From CAZCAC01 sp964496575 (GTDB lineage: Bacteria > Planctomycetota > UBA1135 > GCA-002686595): a DNA stretch of 30,933 nucleotides. Within the stretch, counting starts at the first letter, position 1, and every line of letters starts with the position of its first letter. Below, piece after piece: positions 8,934 to 19,574 of this stretch. Position numbers and translations under genes: made by a program. The notes below the pieces were generated by a model, which was not told where the DNA came from, did no database searches, and saw only the letters and a program-made list of their open reading frames with translations. The stretch lies in contig CAZCAC010000102.1 of NCBI GenBank assembly GCA_964496575.1, positions 1 to 30,933 on the forward strand, in the 5' to 3' direction.

Positions 8934-9772
8934 CTCGTTCTCCGCGTGGTGACCGGCTCCTGTGCTTCGAGTTGGGCGAGGAAGGCGTCGCTCTGTCCCG
9001 CCTTCCGGCGCGCCTCGAGGTTGAGCGGCTGACCCTGCAAGAGCGCCGGCGTCAGCGGTGCGGGGAGCGCCGCGCACCACGCGTCGTAGTCGAGGGGCGC
9101 ACCGGTGAAGTGCTCGAACCAGCGGATCGCCGTCGCCACGTGACCGACCTCGTCGTGCTCGACTCTTTCCAGGATGCGGGCGCCCCGCTCGTCGCCCTGT
9201 TCGCGCATCGTCTCGGCGAAGCGTCGGTTGTGGTCGAGGTTCGCTCCCTCGAGCCCCAGTCCGAGGAAGGACACGAACGCCAGCGCGCTGCTACAGGTCG
9301 CGCCGCGCTGCCAGAACCAGTCGCGCACCGGAAAGTCTCCCACCGCGAAACCGAGGTGGTCGAGGTGGTCGGCGTAGAGTCTCGCGTGCACGATCTCCTC
9401 ACCGATCAGCGCGACGAGCCGCTGGCGGAACTCGCTCGGCGCGTCGGGGAAGGCGAGGATCGCCCAGGCGAAGAGCTCGGTCGCTTGCAGCTCGTGGTGG
9501 AAGAAGGTGTGGAAGAGCGCCGCGCGCGCCTCGGGTCGGTCGAGTGCGCCGAAGCGTGGCGTGCGGGCGCTGCGCGGGAGCACGTGCAGCTCTGGCGGGC
9601 GCCCCGGTTCGGGGATGACCCGTGCCGGCGGATCGTCCTCCCAGGTGAGCCCGGCGCGCACGCGTGGCGCGACGAGCTTTTCGCCTAGCACCCGCGTCGA
9701 CACCAGCTCCCAGCAGCAGCGTTCGACGGTGCCCGTGGGAGGAGGTCCAGTTTCGAGATCGCTTCGGGCCAT
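8930..9772 (-). CDS. DUF455 family ferritin-like protein
   Basis: The 280-aa protein matches the DUF455 ferritin-like family. The four-helix di-iron ligands appear in order: HHELQATEL (Glu94, Glu99), GEEIVHARL (Glu125/126, His129), GLEGANLD (Glu175) and VEHDEVGHV (Glu205, Glu208, His211). Such a site suggests a di-iron oxidase, hydroxylase or iron-handling role, but no substrate is established for this family. The start ATG at 9772 follows GAGG closely. It lies 34 bases after gpmI and overlaps the ATP-grasp gene by 4 bases, so the three genes probably share a transcript. Confidence 0.88.
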   Translation of the reverse strand: MARSDLETGPPPTGTVERCCWELVSTRVLGEKLVAPRVRAGLTWEDDPPARVIPEPGRPPELHVLPRSARTPRFGALDRPEARAALFHTFFHHELQATELFAWAILAFPDAPSEFRQRLVALIGEEIVHARLYADHLDHLGFAVGDFPVRDWFWQRGATCSSALAFVSFLGLGLEGANLDHNRRFAETMREQGDERGARILERVEHDEVGHVATAIRWFEHFTGAPLDYDAWCAALPAPLTPALLQGQPLNLEARRKAGQSDAFLAQLEAQEPVTTRRTR

Positions 9773-9806
9773 CGCCTCATCGTAGCAGTACGACTCCGTC
9801 CTGCGA

Positions 9807-11456
<1,650 letters not shown>

Positions 11457-11584
11457 GTCTCGCGGTGGGGGGAGGAGGGGTGTGGCGACCGTGGCGTCCG
11501 CTGAACGTCAGCGCAGCACTCGGGCGACCATCATCCGCGACCGGCTGCGCATGTCCAGACGCAATACCCGCTCGAAGAGGATCG

Positions 11585-14068
11585 CTACTGCCTCCCGTCC
11601 ACCACCCGTCGCGGAGGCATCTCCACCTCGCCCAGGTCGAGCAGCTCCCCGGGGGAGAGCTCGACCGTGCCGTGGCCGGGGACCTCCTCGGCCGGATATC
11701 CCGGAGCCCAGATCGCCAGGCTGTAGCGCGACGCGTTGAGCTCGTCGATGAAGAACTCGCCGGTCTGGCGGTTCACCGGGATCCGGCGTGCCTTCCGCAG
11801 GAGGGGGCTGCGGACGTGGACCTCGATGTCGGCCGGGATCCCCTTCGGGTTGAGGAGCACGCCGGCGATCCGCGCCGTGGGTCGCTTGTCGGCGGTAGCG
11901 GCCAGCTCGAGATCGACGGTGCCCAGCGTCACGTCCTCGCGCCAGTCCATCACCGTCTCCCGCGTGTCGCACAACCAGACCCAGTGCTTGCCAGCCTTGG
12001 CGTACGGGAAGAAGAAGCGACCCTGCTCATCGGTCCAGGTGCGGATGATCGTCGAGCGCGGCGTGACGAGGTCGATCTCGCTGTACTCGAGGGCGTCCTC
12101 GCTCCGTTCGTAGCAGACCACCCAGCGGTCGAGCGGGCGTCCGTGCGCGTCGACGGCCCGGCCGCCGATCCCGGTGGCGGTCCCGAGACGGGGGGACCAC
12201 TCGTGCTCCACTCCCGCCTCGATGTCGATCTCGGTCGTGACGGCGTGGGGGTGAGGCAGCGCGTACTCGAGGGCGGCGAGCTTCACCGGCCCCGGAGGCA
12301 GCCCCCCGAGGCGGAAGGCGCCGTTCGCGTCCGCCTTCGCCTCGACGAAGTTCTTGGCGATGTCGTCAGGGGTGTAGCGCACGTACGCACCGGGCACTAC
12401 CAGCCCGTCGGGGCCGTGCACCGTACCCGACACCACCGCCGGGCGCGGCAGCTCGACCCTCAGGGTGCTCTCTCCGGCGGGGAGCGGCACGCGCCGGGGC
12501 ACGTACCCGGACGCGTTCGCGCGGACGAAACGCTCCTCGGCCTGCACCGACTCCAGCAGGGCCTCGCCGTGCTCGTCGGTGACTCCGCCGGCGTCGCTCG
12601 GCGGGAGCCTCAGCGCGCCCTTGCCGCCGAAGTAGGGGGCGACCTCCACGCCGAGCCGCACGCGCGCGCCGGAGATGGGGCGATCGTTCGAGTCGACGAC
12701 GGTGACCGTGACCGGCGGGGCCGGATCGCCGAGGTCGAGCAGGATCCGCATCCTCCCGTTGGAGCGGTCCAGCGGAGTGGTCAGGGAGAGGCGCTCGCTG
12801 GTCCCGAGCCCCTTCGAGGTCGCCCAGACCCAGCCGTCGGGGCTGACGTCCGGGAGGATCAGCGTGCCGGCGGCATTGGTGTGCCCGAGCAGATAGGCGG
12901 TGTCGGGGCGCCGTGGCCAGCTCGTGTACACCTCGGCGCCGGCGACGTGCTTCCCCGCCTTCGGGCGCCGCACGTGTGCGGTCAAGGGGCGGCCGTGATT
13001 GGCGATGAACTCCATCCGCGTCTCCTCGGAGCCCAGGATGCGGGCGCGCCGCGGACGGCCGTAGCCGGGAGTCACGGTGTAGTCGCCGGCAGGGAGCTGA
13101 GCCCGCGCCCGGCCGTCCGACTCGGTGTGGATCACCCAGCTTCGCTCGTGGTCGGCGTTGAAGGTCTCGACGAGGATCGGGATGTCCCCCGCGCGCTCCC
13201 TCGGCCGGTGCCAGAAGACCTCGACCAGGAGGTCCCCGGTCGGGATCGCCGCGTCCGCCGGCGCGGCGGGGGAGGCGTCGAGCCGCTCCGGATCGGGGGT
13301 GGCGACGGGGGTCTCGTCCACCCGTCCCGCGCCGAGACCGTCCGTCTCGAGCGCGGCGGTCTCCGCCCCCGCGGTTCCCTCGAGCTCTTCCTGGACCTTC
13401 GGTTCGCTCCAGTCGACCCAGATCCAGAGGGCGGCGATCAGCGCCACGGCGGCCGCGGCCAGCTTCCAGACCACACCGATCGAGAGGGCGGCGGCGGGGG
13501 CCGCGGCGACCGGGGCGGCTTCTTCGTGCCGCACCAGGAGGGCCAGCGCCATGGTCCAGCGGCGGCGGTCGCCGTACTCCTGATCGAGGTCCTTCCGCAT
13601 CGAGGAGAACCCGCGCCGGAGCCGCGAGTAGACCTCCTCGACGCGAATCCCCGTCTTCGCCGAGATCTCGCGCGGCGGGAGTCCTTCTCCGCAGCGCAGC
13701 TCGATCGCGTCGCGGTCCTCCGAGCGCAGCTCGCGCATCGAGTCGGCCAGCCGCTCGCGCAGCCTCCGGTGCTCGTGCAGGTCCGCCGGGGAGGGGGAGG
13801 TCAGCGGCGTATCCCGTTCGATCTCCCGGCGCTGGCGCCGGCTGTCGCGGCGGTAGCGCTCGAAGGCGAGGTTGCGCAGGACCCTCGAGAACCAGCCGCG
13901 CGCCGAGGAGATCTGGCGCGGTGGGCTCTCCAGTGCACGAAGCCACGCCTCCTGTTCCAGGTCCTCGGCCGCGCTCGGGTCGCGAGCGAGCTTGGCGGCG
14001 AGGGCGCGAACGAAGTCTCGGTGGCGGAGCAGGTCCTCGATCGAGGTGCCGGGACTCGAAATCGTCAT
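11585..14068 (-). CDS. ECF sigma factor fused via a TM helix to carboxypeptidase-regulatory-like repeats (sigma fusion 3)
   Basis: The 827-aa protein has ECF region 2 at about residues 14-80 (AAEDLEQEAWLRALE, SARGWFSRVLRNLAFERYRR) and region 4 at about 105-160 (LPPREISAKTGIRVEEVYSR). It then shows a juxtamembrane segment LDQEYGDRRRWTMALALL that resembles the one in sigma fusion 1, and a hydrophobic helix at about 197-218. After an acidic Ala/Pro/Glu linker come about five or six beta-sandwich repeats of carboxypeptidase-regulatory type (VSGTVHGPDGLVVPGAYVRY; GGRAVDAHGRPLDRWVVCYE). Predicted topology: sigma module inside, repeats outside. The ATG at 14068 follows GGGAG by 6-8 bases. It follows the transglutaminase gene on the same strand after 70 bases, which contain inverted repeats. 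Confidence 0.9.
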   Translation of the reverse strand: MTISSPGTSIEDLLRHRDFVRALAAKLARDPSAAEDLEQEAWLRALESPPRQISSARGWFSRVLRNLAFERYRRDSRRQRREIERDTPLTSPSPADLHEHRRLRERLADSMRELRSEDRDAIELRCGEGLPPREISAKTGIRVEEVYSRLRRGFSSMRKDLDQEYGDRRRWTMALALLVRHEEAAPVAAAPAAALSIGVVWKLAAAAVALIAALWIWVDWSEPKVQEELEGTAGAETAALETDGLGAGRVDETPVATPDPERLDASPAAPADAAIPTGDLLVEVFWHRPRERAGDIPILVETFNADHERSWVIHTESDGRARAQLPAGDYTVTPGYGRPRRARILGSEETRMEFIANHGRPLTAHVRRPKAGKHVAGAEVYTSWPRRPDTAYLLGHTNAAGTLILPDVSPDGWVWATSKGLGTSERLSLTTPLDRSNGRMRILLDLGDPAPPVTVTVVDSNDRPISGARVRLGVEVAPYFGGKGALRLPPSDAGGVTDEHGEALLESVQAEERFVRANASGYVPRRVPLPAGESTLRVELPRPAVVSGTVHGPDGLVVPGAYVRYTPDDIAKNFVEAKADANGAFRLGGLPPGPVKLAALEYALPHPHAVTTEIDIEAGVEHEWSPRLGTATGIGGRAVDAHGRPLDRWVVCYERSEDALEYSEIDLVTPRSTIIRTWTDEQGRFFFPYAKAGKHWVWLCDTRETVMDWREDVTLGTVDLELAATADKRPTARIAGVLLNPKGIPADIEVHVRSPLLRKARRIPVNRQTGEFFIDELNASRYSLAIWAPGYPAEEVPGHGTVELSPGELLDLGEVEMPPRRVVDGRQ

Positions 14069-14092
14069 GTCGGTCTCCCGGCCCTCACTCTA

Positions 14093-14127
14093 CCCGATCT
14101 CGCTCCGATCGGGGGCGTCGAACCCCC
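14093..14127. other. Paired inverted repeats between the transglutaminase gene and sigma fusion 3
   Basis: CCCGATC (14093-14099) pairs with GATCGGG (14107-14113) around a 7-base loop. An alternative GGGGG/CCCCC pair (14111-14115 and 14123-14127) overlaps it, so the two stems exclude each other. No T-run follows on the minus strand. This could be a weak terminator, an attenuator-like switch, or an operator in front of sigma fusion 3. Confidence 0.3.
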
Positions 14128-14138
14128 TTCCGGGACCC

Positions 14139-16271
14139 CTAATCGGCGTCAAATGGGCGCAACTCGAGCACCATCCGCCCACCAGCCTCCTCCTCGCGCA
14201 GGATCCGCCCCTTCTCGTCCACCCACAGGGTGAGGGGCGTCCCGGCGATGTTCAGGTCGTTTCGCCGCCCCTGGCGCTCCACGCCGCCGACCTCGATCGT
14301 CTCCACCTCGCCCACCCGGATCTGAACCGGGAGAAGCTGCATCAGGCTGGGGAGGAAGACCTTGAAGGAGAGCTTCGTCCCGGCCACGCGGGGCACCGCG
14401 GGCAGGAGGAGGGCGTAGCCGCCGAAGTTGTTGTTCTCGAGCAGGTACACCTCCTCGGGCAGCGGAATCGTCTTCTCGAATTCCTGCGCTCCCTGCGTCG
14501 CCTTCTCGACCACCTGATCGGCGTCGAAGGCGCAGTCGATCGAGTACTCGACCGTACCCGCCTTGCCCTTCGACGCGAAGGCGACCGGGTGTCCCGCCCC
14601 GTCGAGCTGGATCGTGCTCTCGACCTTCCGCCCGGTCAGGTCGAGCGAGGTGCGGCAGGTGATGATCGTCTGCCCGCCCGTCTCCTCCACGCTCTCGACC
14701 GTGAAGGAGTCGGTGCCCAGCGGCTGACCGTCCAGGGTGTACTCGTAGACGTAGGTCTCGCTCGTCCTCCAGGGCGTGTCGGCGAAGGAGCCGAGGACGG
14801 CCTCGCGGCCGCCTTCCAGGGAGGGGACCTTGTACTCGAGCACCTTCATCGCCTCCGGATTGAACGAGGCGCTGCTGCCGAGGCGGATGTGCCCCGAGTC
14901 GACGTAGTCGAACTCGTTCACGGTCGAGTCGACGGGGATCCACCCCGCCTGCTCGCCCATGTAGATCTCGGTCCAGGCGTGCTGTCCGAAGCTGCCGCCG
15001 TAGTTCGGCACGTACATGCCCCCGCAGGCGAGGCGCGCGGGGATACCGACGGCGCGGCAGAAGGCGACCAGGAGGCGCGAGTGGGAGCCGCACTCCCCCT
15101 TGCGAGCGTCGAAGGTGGTGCGCGCCGAGCCGCCGGGGATCTCGTAGGTGATCTCTTCACCCACCCACCGGGAGAGCCGGACCGCCGCGTCCCAGGAGTC
15201 GGTCGCGCCGGCGGTGAGCTCACGGGCGTGCTCCACGAGGACCGGGTCGTCCGCCTCGATCAGCTGCTCGCGCTCGAGGAACTCCTTCAGCGCGGCGTCC
15301 TCACCGAACCCGGGAGGGAAGGGCGGCGCGTTCGCCCCGTCGTAGCGCGAGTGAGCGATCTCGAAGATCCCCTCGACTCGCCCTCCCTCGACGGTGCCGG
15401 TGAAGCTCTGTCCGGGGACGTTCAGGCTCTCCACGGTCACGATCTCGCCCACCGTCTCCAGCTTCGCCTCGATCTTCATGTAGGTGATCGACTGGAAGTC
15501 GGCGATCGCCACGTCGACCGTCGCCAGCAGGAGATCGTCGAGCTCCGCGCGCTTGATCTTGCCGACGACTCCAGCCGGCGCGCGGTAGATCACGATCTCG
15601 TTGGGCAAGGTGACCCGCAGGGCCATGCCGTTCGCGAGGTCGAGCAGGAACTCGCTGGAGATCCCGGTTTCGACGTCGACGACCTTGCAGGCGGCGCAGG
15701 GGATCTGCTCGCCCTCCAGCTCGAAGGTCGTATCGGCCACGCGCTCGTAGTTCGCGGCGCGCACGTCACCCGAGTTGTAGTCGTAGGAGCGCAAGGTCGC
15801 CGTCGACCCCTCGGAGGGGAGGGCGCGCAGGAGGTGGGTCAGGTAGACCGGGTCCTCGAGGATCACGCCGCCCTCCAGCGAGACGACCTTGTCCGGCCCG
15901 GAAGCGGAGGAGAAGTGGGCTTCGTCCCCCTTTCGAACCGTCTTCACGTCGATGAGCATCGTGCCCATCTCGGTCTTGCTCTCCTGGCGGAGGACCAGGC
16001 CGCGCTCTGAATCGATGGCGTAGTGCTCCTCCACGCGCAGGTCGAAGTCCTGGCCCAGCAGCGTCATCTTGGCGAAGAGGACGGTGGTCAGGAGCCTCGG
16101 TTCCCCCTCCACGGCCGGCGGCGTGAGCGTGGTCTCGGCGTACCCGATCAGCTTGCCGCTCATCTCGAAGCCGTAGAATAGCTTCTCGGTCTCGGTGGAG
16201 GACCCGAAGAGCGGCTGGAGGAAGAGGAGCGAGAGCAGGAGGAACGACAGACGGGAGGCGATGTGCTTCAT
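14139..16271 (-). CDS. Secreted transglutaminase-like superfamily protein
   Basis: The 710-aa protein starts with a signal peptide (about residues 1-24; hydrophobic LSFLLLSLLFLQPLFG). A beta-rich N-terminal region of about 330 residues precedes a transglutaminase-like core at about 345-455. The catalytic triad is visible: GECGSHSRLL with Cys394, GQHAWTEIY with His431 and IPVDST with Asp448. A beta-rich C-terminal region of about 250 residues follows. The fold covers proteases, amidases and cross-linking enzymes, so the reaction is not fixed by the triad alone; it should act in the periplasm or outside. A short CPYC-like motif (PCAAC, about 191-195) may bind a metal or form a disulfide. The gene is divergent from the small zinc-ribbon gene with 45 bases between starts. 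Confidence 0.85.
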   Translation of the reverse strand: MKHIASRLSFLLLSLLFLQPLFGSSTETEKLFYGFEMSGKLIGYAETTLTPPAVEGEPRLLTTVLFAKMTLLGQDFDLRVEEHYAIDSERGLVLRQESKTEMGTMLIDVKTVRKGDEAHFSSASGPDKVVSLEGGVILEDPVYLTHLLRALPSEGSTATLRSYDYNSGDVRAANYERVADTTFELEGEQIPCAACKVVDVETGISSEFLLDLANGMALRVTLPNEIVIYRAPAGVVGKIKRAELDDLLLATVDVAIADFQSITYMKIEAKLETVGEIVTVESLNVPGQSFTGTVEGGRVEGIFEIAHSRYDGANAPPFPPGFGEDAALKEFLEREQLIEADDPVLVEHARELTAGATDSWDAAVRLSRWVGEEITYEIPGGSARTTFDARKGECGSHSRLLVAFCRAVGIPARLACGGMYVPNYGGSFGQHAWTEIYMGEQAGWIPVDSTVNEFDYVDSGHIRLGSSASFNPEAMKVLEYKVPSLEGGREAVLGSFADTPWRTSETYVYEYTLDGQPLGTDSFTVESVEETGGQTIITCRTSLDLTGRKVESTIQLDGAGHPVAFASKGKAGTVEYSIDCAFDADQVVEKATQGAQEFEKTIPLPEEVYLLENNNFGGYALLLPAVPRVAGTKLSFKVFLPSLMQLLPVQIRVGEVETIEVGGVERQGRRNDLNIAGTPLTLWVDEKGRILREEEAGGRMVLELRPFDAD

Positions 16272-16316
16272 GGCTGGGAGTATACGACACCGCCCCGGGT
16301 ACCGTACGATGGCGTC

Positions 16317-16574
16317 ATGTCACGCTACGACGTCCCGCGCCGTGGAGTGCCCTGGGCTCCCGGCAGAAAGCGCGACCGCGAACGCGGCCGTCGCCGCCGT
16401 CGCGTCGAGGCTCACCCCTGCCCGCTGTGCAAGGAGGAGCGGCAGATGTTCTGGCGTTGCCGCTGCGGCTTCGAGATGTGTCAGGGTTGCATGGACGAGA
16501 ATCTCTGGGGTGTGACCTGCAACACTCTCACCTGGACCTGCCCCGATTGCGGGGGGCAGAACAGCTTGCGGTAG
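16317..16574 (+). CDS. Small zinc-ribbon protein (85 aa)
   Basis: The protein has a basic N-terminal half (RKRDRERGRRRRRVE) and a cysteine-rich C-terminal half: CPLC, then CRC, CQGC, a single Cys and CPDC. This is enough for two zinc sites. The arginine-rich tail suggests nucleic-acid or ribosome contact; no family is recognised. I chose the ATG at 16317 because an upstream in-frame ATG at 16263 would overlap the divergent transglutaminase start. The gene ends 12 bases before the convergent propeller/peptidase gene. Confidence 0.6.
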   Translation: MSRYDVPRRGVPWAPGRKRDRERGRRRRRVEAHPCPLCKEERQMFWRCRCGFEMCQGCMDENLWGVTCNTLTWTCPDCGGQNSLR

Positions 16575-16586
16575 TACGGCACCTGG

Positions 16587-19451
16587 TCACACCGACCCGA
16601 GGAACTCGAAGAACTCCTTCTCCATCAGCTTCGAGGTCTTGTAGCCGAGCCCCTTCCAGCCCCGCCGCTCGGAATTGCCCAGGTAGTAGGCCTTCATGTA
16701 CTCGATCAGCCTCTCGCGGCCCGCTTTCCCCTGGCGGTTCATCAGGAAGAAGACCAGGGTTCCCGCCTGCTCGTAGAAGATCGAGCGCTGGTTCAGGCGC
16801 GCTGCGTGCAGCGTATTGGTCAGCCGCACGTCGACCGACTCCGAGTCGTCGATCCGGGCGAACTGGATCTGGCTCATGTCGACCAGGGTCTGGAGCGGGA
16901 TCAACGCCTCACCCTCGACGAGTCGGGCCGAGGCATCGATCGATTTGACCGTGTCATCGTTCAGGCCGCTGCCCATGCGTCCCAGCTCGACCACCTGGTC
17001 CTCGATGAAACGGGCGAAACCCTCGACGACCCAGAAGCCCGGGGCCGCGGGCGGGGCGACCGCGACGGTGTTGGAGGTCAGCCAGCGCTGGCACAGGTAC
17101 TGGTGAGTCAGCTCGTGAGTCAACGTCTTGTGTAGCTCCCGCGTGATCGGCGCCCCGAGCTGCTGCTCGTCGAAGACGTAGAAGCGCGAGACCCTCTCGA
17201 ACGGCGAGTAGTAGCCGGCGCTCCAGGGCATCGCGTACGTACCCGCCGGCGTGCACTCGTCGAGGTACTCCTCGCGATTGGCGTGGATGCGCACATCGAG
17301 GCGCTGATTCAGCATCGATGTGCCGGCCGAACCGAGCAGCTCCTCCAGGACGCGCACTGCCCCCTCGCCGTTGCGCAGGCACGCGCCGATGACCACCGGG
17401 TCGGTCGACTTGGTCAGGAGCCGGAGGTTGCGCGTCTCGAGGCCGAGCGTCTTTTCGCGCCAGACCGTGCCCTCCAGCTCGTCCCAGGTCCCGTCGTCCG
17501 GGGCGATGAAGGTCGCTCCCGCCGGCAGCAGCTCGACGGCCCAGGCGAGCCACATCTCGCCGGCCTTCTCCGCGGACTGCCAGGGGAATTCCGGGGGCAC
17601 CAGCGAGCTCGCCCGCTCGAGGATCTCCTCCTCCGCGGCTCCCAGCGCCCGCGCGTCGGCCAGGAGCGCGGCGGCCGCCTCCGGTAGCTCCTGCTCGACG
17701 CACCAGGCCGACGCGGCCAGGTACTCCTCGACGATCTTCTCGCGGGCCTTCTCCTCCTTCTTCTTCAGGCTCTTGCGCTGCCGCTCCAGGTTGCTGGCCG
17801 TGCTCTTCGTCTTCCTGGACAGCTCGTTGGCGAGCTCCCGGCGGCGCGCCGAGTCCATTCCGCGCTCGGCCGCCTCGTCCAGGAGACGCTGGCACTCGTC
17901 GAGCAGGCGAGGTTTGAGGTAGGCGCGGAACTGCTTCTCGAGCAGCTCGAGCGCGGTCACGTTCAGGACCCGGGCCCACGCTTCGCGCACGCCGAACTGC
18001 TCGCCGATCAGCTCGATCTCGCCACCGTTCTCCAGCAGGGCCACCTCTTTCTCGGGGACGGAGCGCGGCTCGCCACCAGTCGGCGTGACGATCACCTCGT
18101 AGTCCTCACCGATCTCGACCGCACCCGGGAGGCGCGTTCCATCGGCCAGGATGACCGCGTCGCCGCTCCCCGGACGCGTCGGCGCCGGGACGGCGATGGA
18201 ACCCGCGGAAGCCTCCGCGGCGACCGCCGCCGCCCCGTTGGAGTCGCGGCAGCAGATCAGCTCGTCCTGTTCGGTCCAGTAGACGAAGCGCCCATCCGCG
18301 ACCGGCAACAGCGCCCCTTCCGACTTCAGGTCCGGATCGCACCAGAGCACGCGTCGGCTCTCCAGCTCGACCGCCCAGTTTCCCAGGTAGGCGACTCCTC
18401 GTGCGACCGTCGCCGGCGCGGGCCGAGCGCCCGGGAGCAGCTGGTCCCGGGTGACCACGTCGTAGTACCCGCCGTTGCTCTGCTGGCGGATCAGCGTCCC
18501 CTCGGGGTCGAACCCGTACAGCTCGCCCTTCCAAACCGCCGGCTGGGTCGAGATGCGCGAGAGCCCACTGCCCGGAAAGAGCGCCCCGAAGATGTCATCT
18601 CCCGCCTTCGACTCGAACGGCGTCGGCGAGCGCACGAACCAGGGGCGTTCACCGAGGAAGGGCGAGTTCTCGGCTCCCCTGATCGCCACCGCGTACGAGG
18701 CGTCGTAGTCACGTGCATCCGGGTACCTGGTCACGACCGCCCCGGAGTCGTCGGGGTGGCGCTTCAAGGTGGCCTTGGTGCCGCTCCCCGCCAGGCTCAG
18801 CCGCTCGAGGAAGAGCGCGTCTTGTCGACCTCGCTCCCCCTTGACCACGATCGGGCTCGCCACGAGTCCATCGGCGAACGCCGGCGTGCCCTGGCCCAGC
18901 TTCTTCGAGTCGAGCAGCCGCCCACGCTTGACGTCGACGAGGTGAATCATCGCGTCCTTCCCATCGGCGAAGAGCAGCTCGCCCTCGAGGCAGGCCCGCG
19001 GCTGGTAGTCGCCGCGCAGGACCTTGCCGCGCTTCAGCTGATCGGCCAGCAGGGTGAAGGTGCGGACGACCCCCTCCTCGACGACGACGACCGATCCTTG
19101 CCAGATCCCCAGCCAGGCTTCGCTGCCGCGTCCGAGGTTGCTCTTGGTCACTTCCGCGCCGTCTTCGATACGCCGGACGTGCAGCGTCCGGTTGCCCGAC
19201 TGGCGGGTGATCACCAGCAGGAGGTCGCCCCAGGCCACGGGCTCGGAGACGACTTCACCGAGGGAAAGGGCCCACGCCCGCTCCGGTTCGCCCCGCACCG
19301 CGAGCACGTCAGCCGCCGAGGTATTGCCGGCGTCTCCATTCGGCTGGTACCAGTTCCTCGCGGCCATTCCCGCGTTCCCGCTCTGGGCGGCGAGGGGAGC
19401 GGCGGCGAGGAAGGCGAGGGTGAGCAAGAAAGCAGCGTGCCGTCGAATCAT
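16587..19451 (-). CDS. Secreted beta-propeller / coiled-coil / zinc-peptidase (DUF1570-like) protein
   Basis: The 954-aa protein has a signal peptide (about 1-22, ending LAAQ). Residues about 30-410 look like a PQQ-type beta-propeller (repeated blocks such as VAWGDLLLVITRQ and VAYLGNWAVELESRRVLWCD). A small beta domain (DAVILADGTRLPGAVEIGED, about 431-475) and a Lys/Glu-rich coiled coil (about 535-580) follow. The C-terminal third carries a gluzincin metallopeptidase site: HELTHQ at 779-784 with His779, Glu780 and His783, and the likely third zinc ligand Glu810 in WVVEGFARFIED. This resembles the DUF1570 peptidase-like region found in planctomycetes. It probably acts outside the cytoplasm; the substrate is unknown. 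The gene is divergent from the GH95-like gene. Confidence 0.82.
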   Translation of the reverse strand: MIRRHAAFLLTLAFLAAAPLAAQSGNAGMAARNWYQPNGDAGNTSAADVLAVRGEPERAWALSLGEVVSEPVAWGDLLLVITRQSGNRTLHVRRIEDGAEVTKSNLGRGSEAWLGIWQGSVVVVEEGVVRTFTLLADQLKRGKVLRGDYQPRACLEGELLFADGKDAMIHLVDVKRGRLLDSKKLGQGTPAFADGLVASPIVVKGERGRQDALFLERLSLAGSGTKATLKRHPDDSGAVVTRYPDARDYDASYAVAIRGAENSPFLGERPWFVRSPTPFESKAGDDIFGALFPGSGLSRISTQPAVWKGELYGFDPEGTLIRQQSNGGYYDVVTRDQLLPGARPAPATVARGVAYLGNWAVELESRRVLWCDPDLKSEGALLPVADGRFVYWTEQDELICCRDSNGAAAVAAEASAGSIAVPAPTRPGSGDAVILADGTRLPGAVEIGEDYEVIVTPTGGEPRSVPEKEVALLENGGEIELIGEQFGVREAWARVLNVTALELLEKQFRAYLKPRLLDECQRLLDEAAERGMDSARRRELANELSRKTKSTASNLERQRKSLKKKEEKAREKIVEEYLAASAWCVEQELPEAAAALLADARALGAAEEEILERASSLVPPEFPWQSAEKAGEMWLAWAVELLPAGATFIAPDDGTWDELEGTVWREKTLGLETRNLRLLTKSTDPVVIGACLRNGEGAVRVLEELLGSAGTSMLNQRLDVRIHANREEYLDECTPAGTYAMPWSAGYYSPFERVSRFYVFDEQQLGAPITRELHKTLTHELTHQYLCQRWLTSNTVAVAPPAAPGFWVVEGFARFIEDQVVELGRMGSGLNDDTVKSIDASARLVEGEALIPLQTLVDMSQIQFARIDDSESVDVRLTNTLHAARLNQRSIFYEQAGTLVFFLMNRQGKAGRERLIEYMKAYYLGNSERRGWKGLGYKTSKLMEKEFFEFLGSV

Positions 19452-19574
19452 GGGAGCGCGGGGCGAGGGTTCTCTCGACCGAGATTATGCCCGGCTGTCC
19501 GACGTACGGCCACCGGCGGCCGAGAACGGTAGACTGACGCGGCCCGATCTCGATTCGACGAGGAGGATCTTCGA
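19452..19574. promoter_or_regulatory. Shared 123-bp divergent promoter region with a strong ribosome site for the + gene
   Basis: The starts of two secreted-protein genes (19451 - and 19575 +) face away from this stretch, so both promoters should lie here. AGGAGG at 19561-19566, 8 bases before the ATG at 19575, is an ideal ribosome site. The minus gene has no clear one. I could not fix -35/-10 boxes with confidence. Confidence 0.5.

Noticed and set aside
8934..9080. 49-residue N-terminal extension of the ATP-grasp protein
   Set aside because: The extension lies wholly within the DUF455 gene in another frame, and the ATG at 8933 sits in an ATGA stop-start overlap typical of coupled genes.
11465..14233. 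Very long open frame on the + strand opposite sigma fusion 3 (922 codons)
   Set aside because: It is antisense to a gene with clear sigma motifs, has a monotonous Arg/Gly/Val/Asp composition and shows no family motif. Such mirror frames are expected in GC-rich DNA.
16263..16316. Upstream ATG (16263) for the zinc-ribbon gene
   Set aside because: It would overlap the start of the divergent transglutaminase gene and adds residues without any similarity to the rest of the protein.
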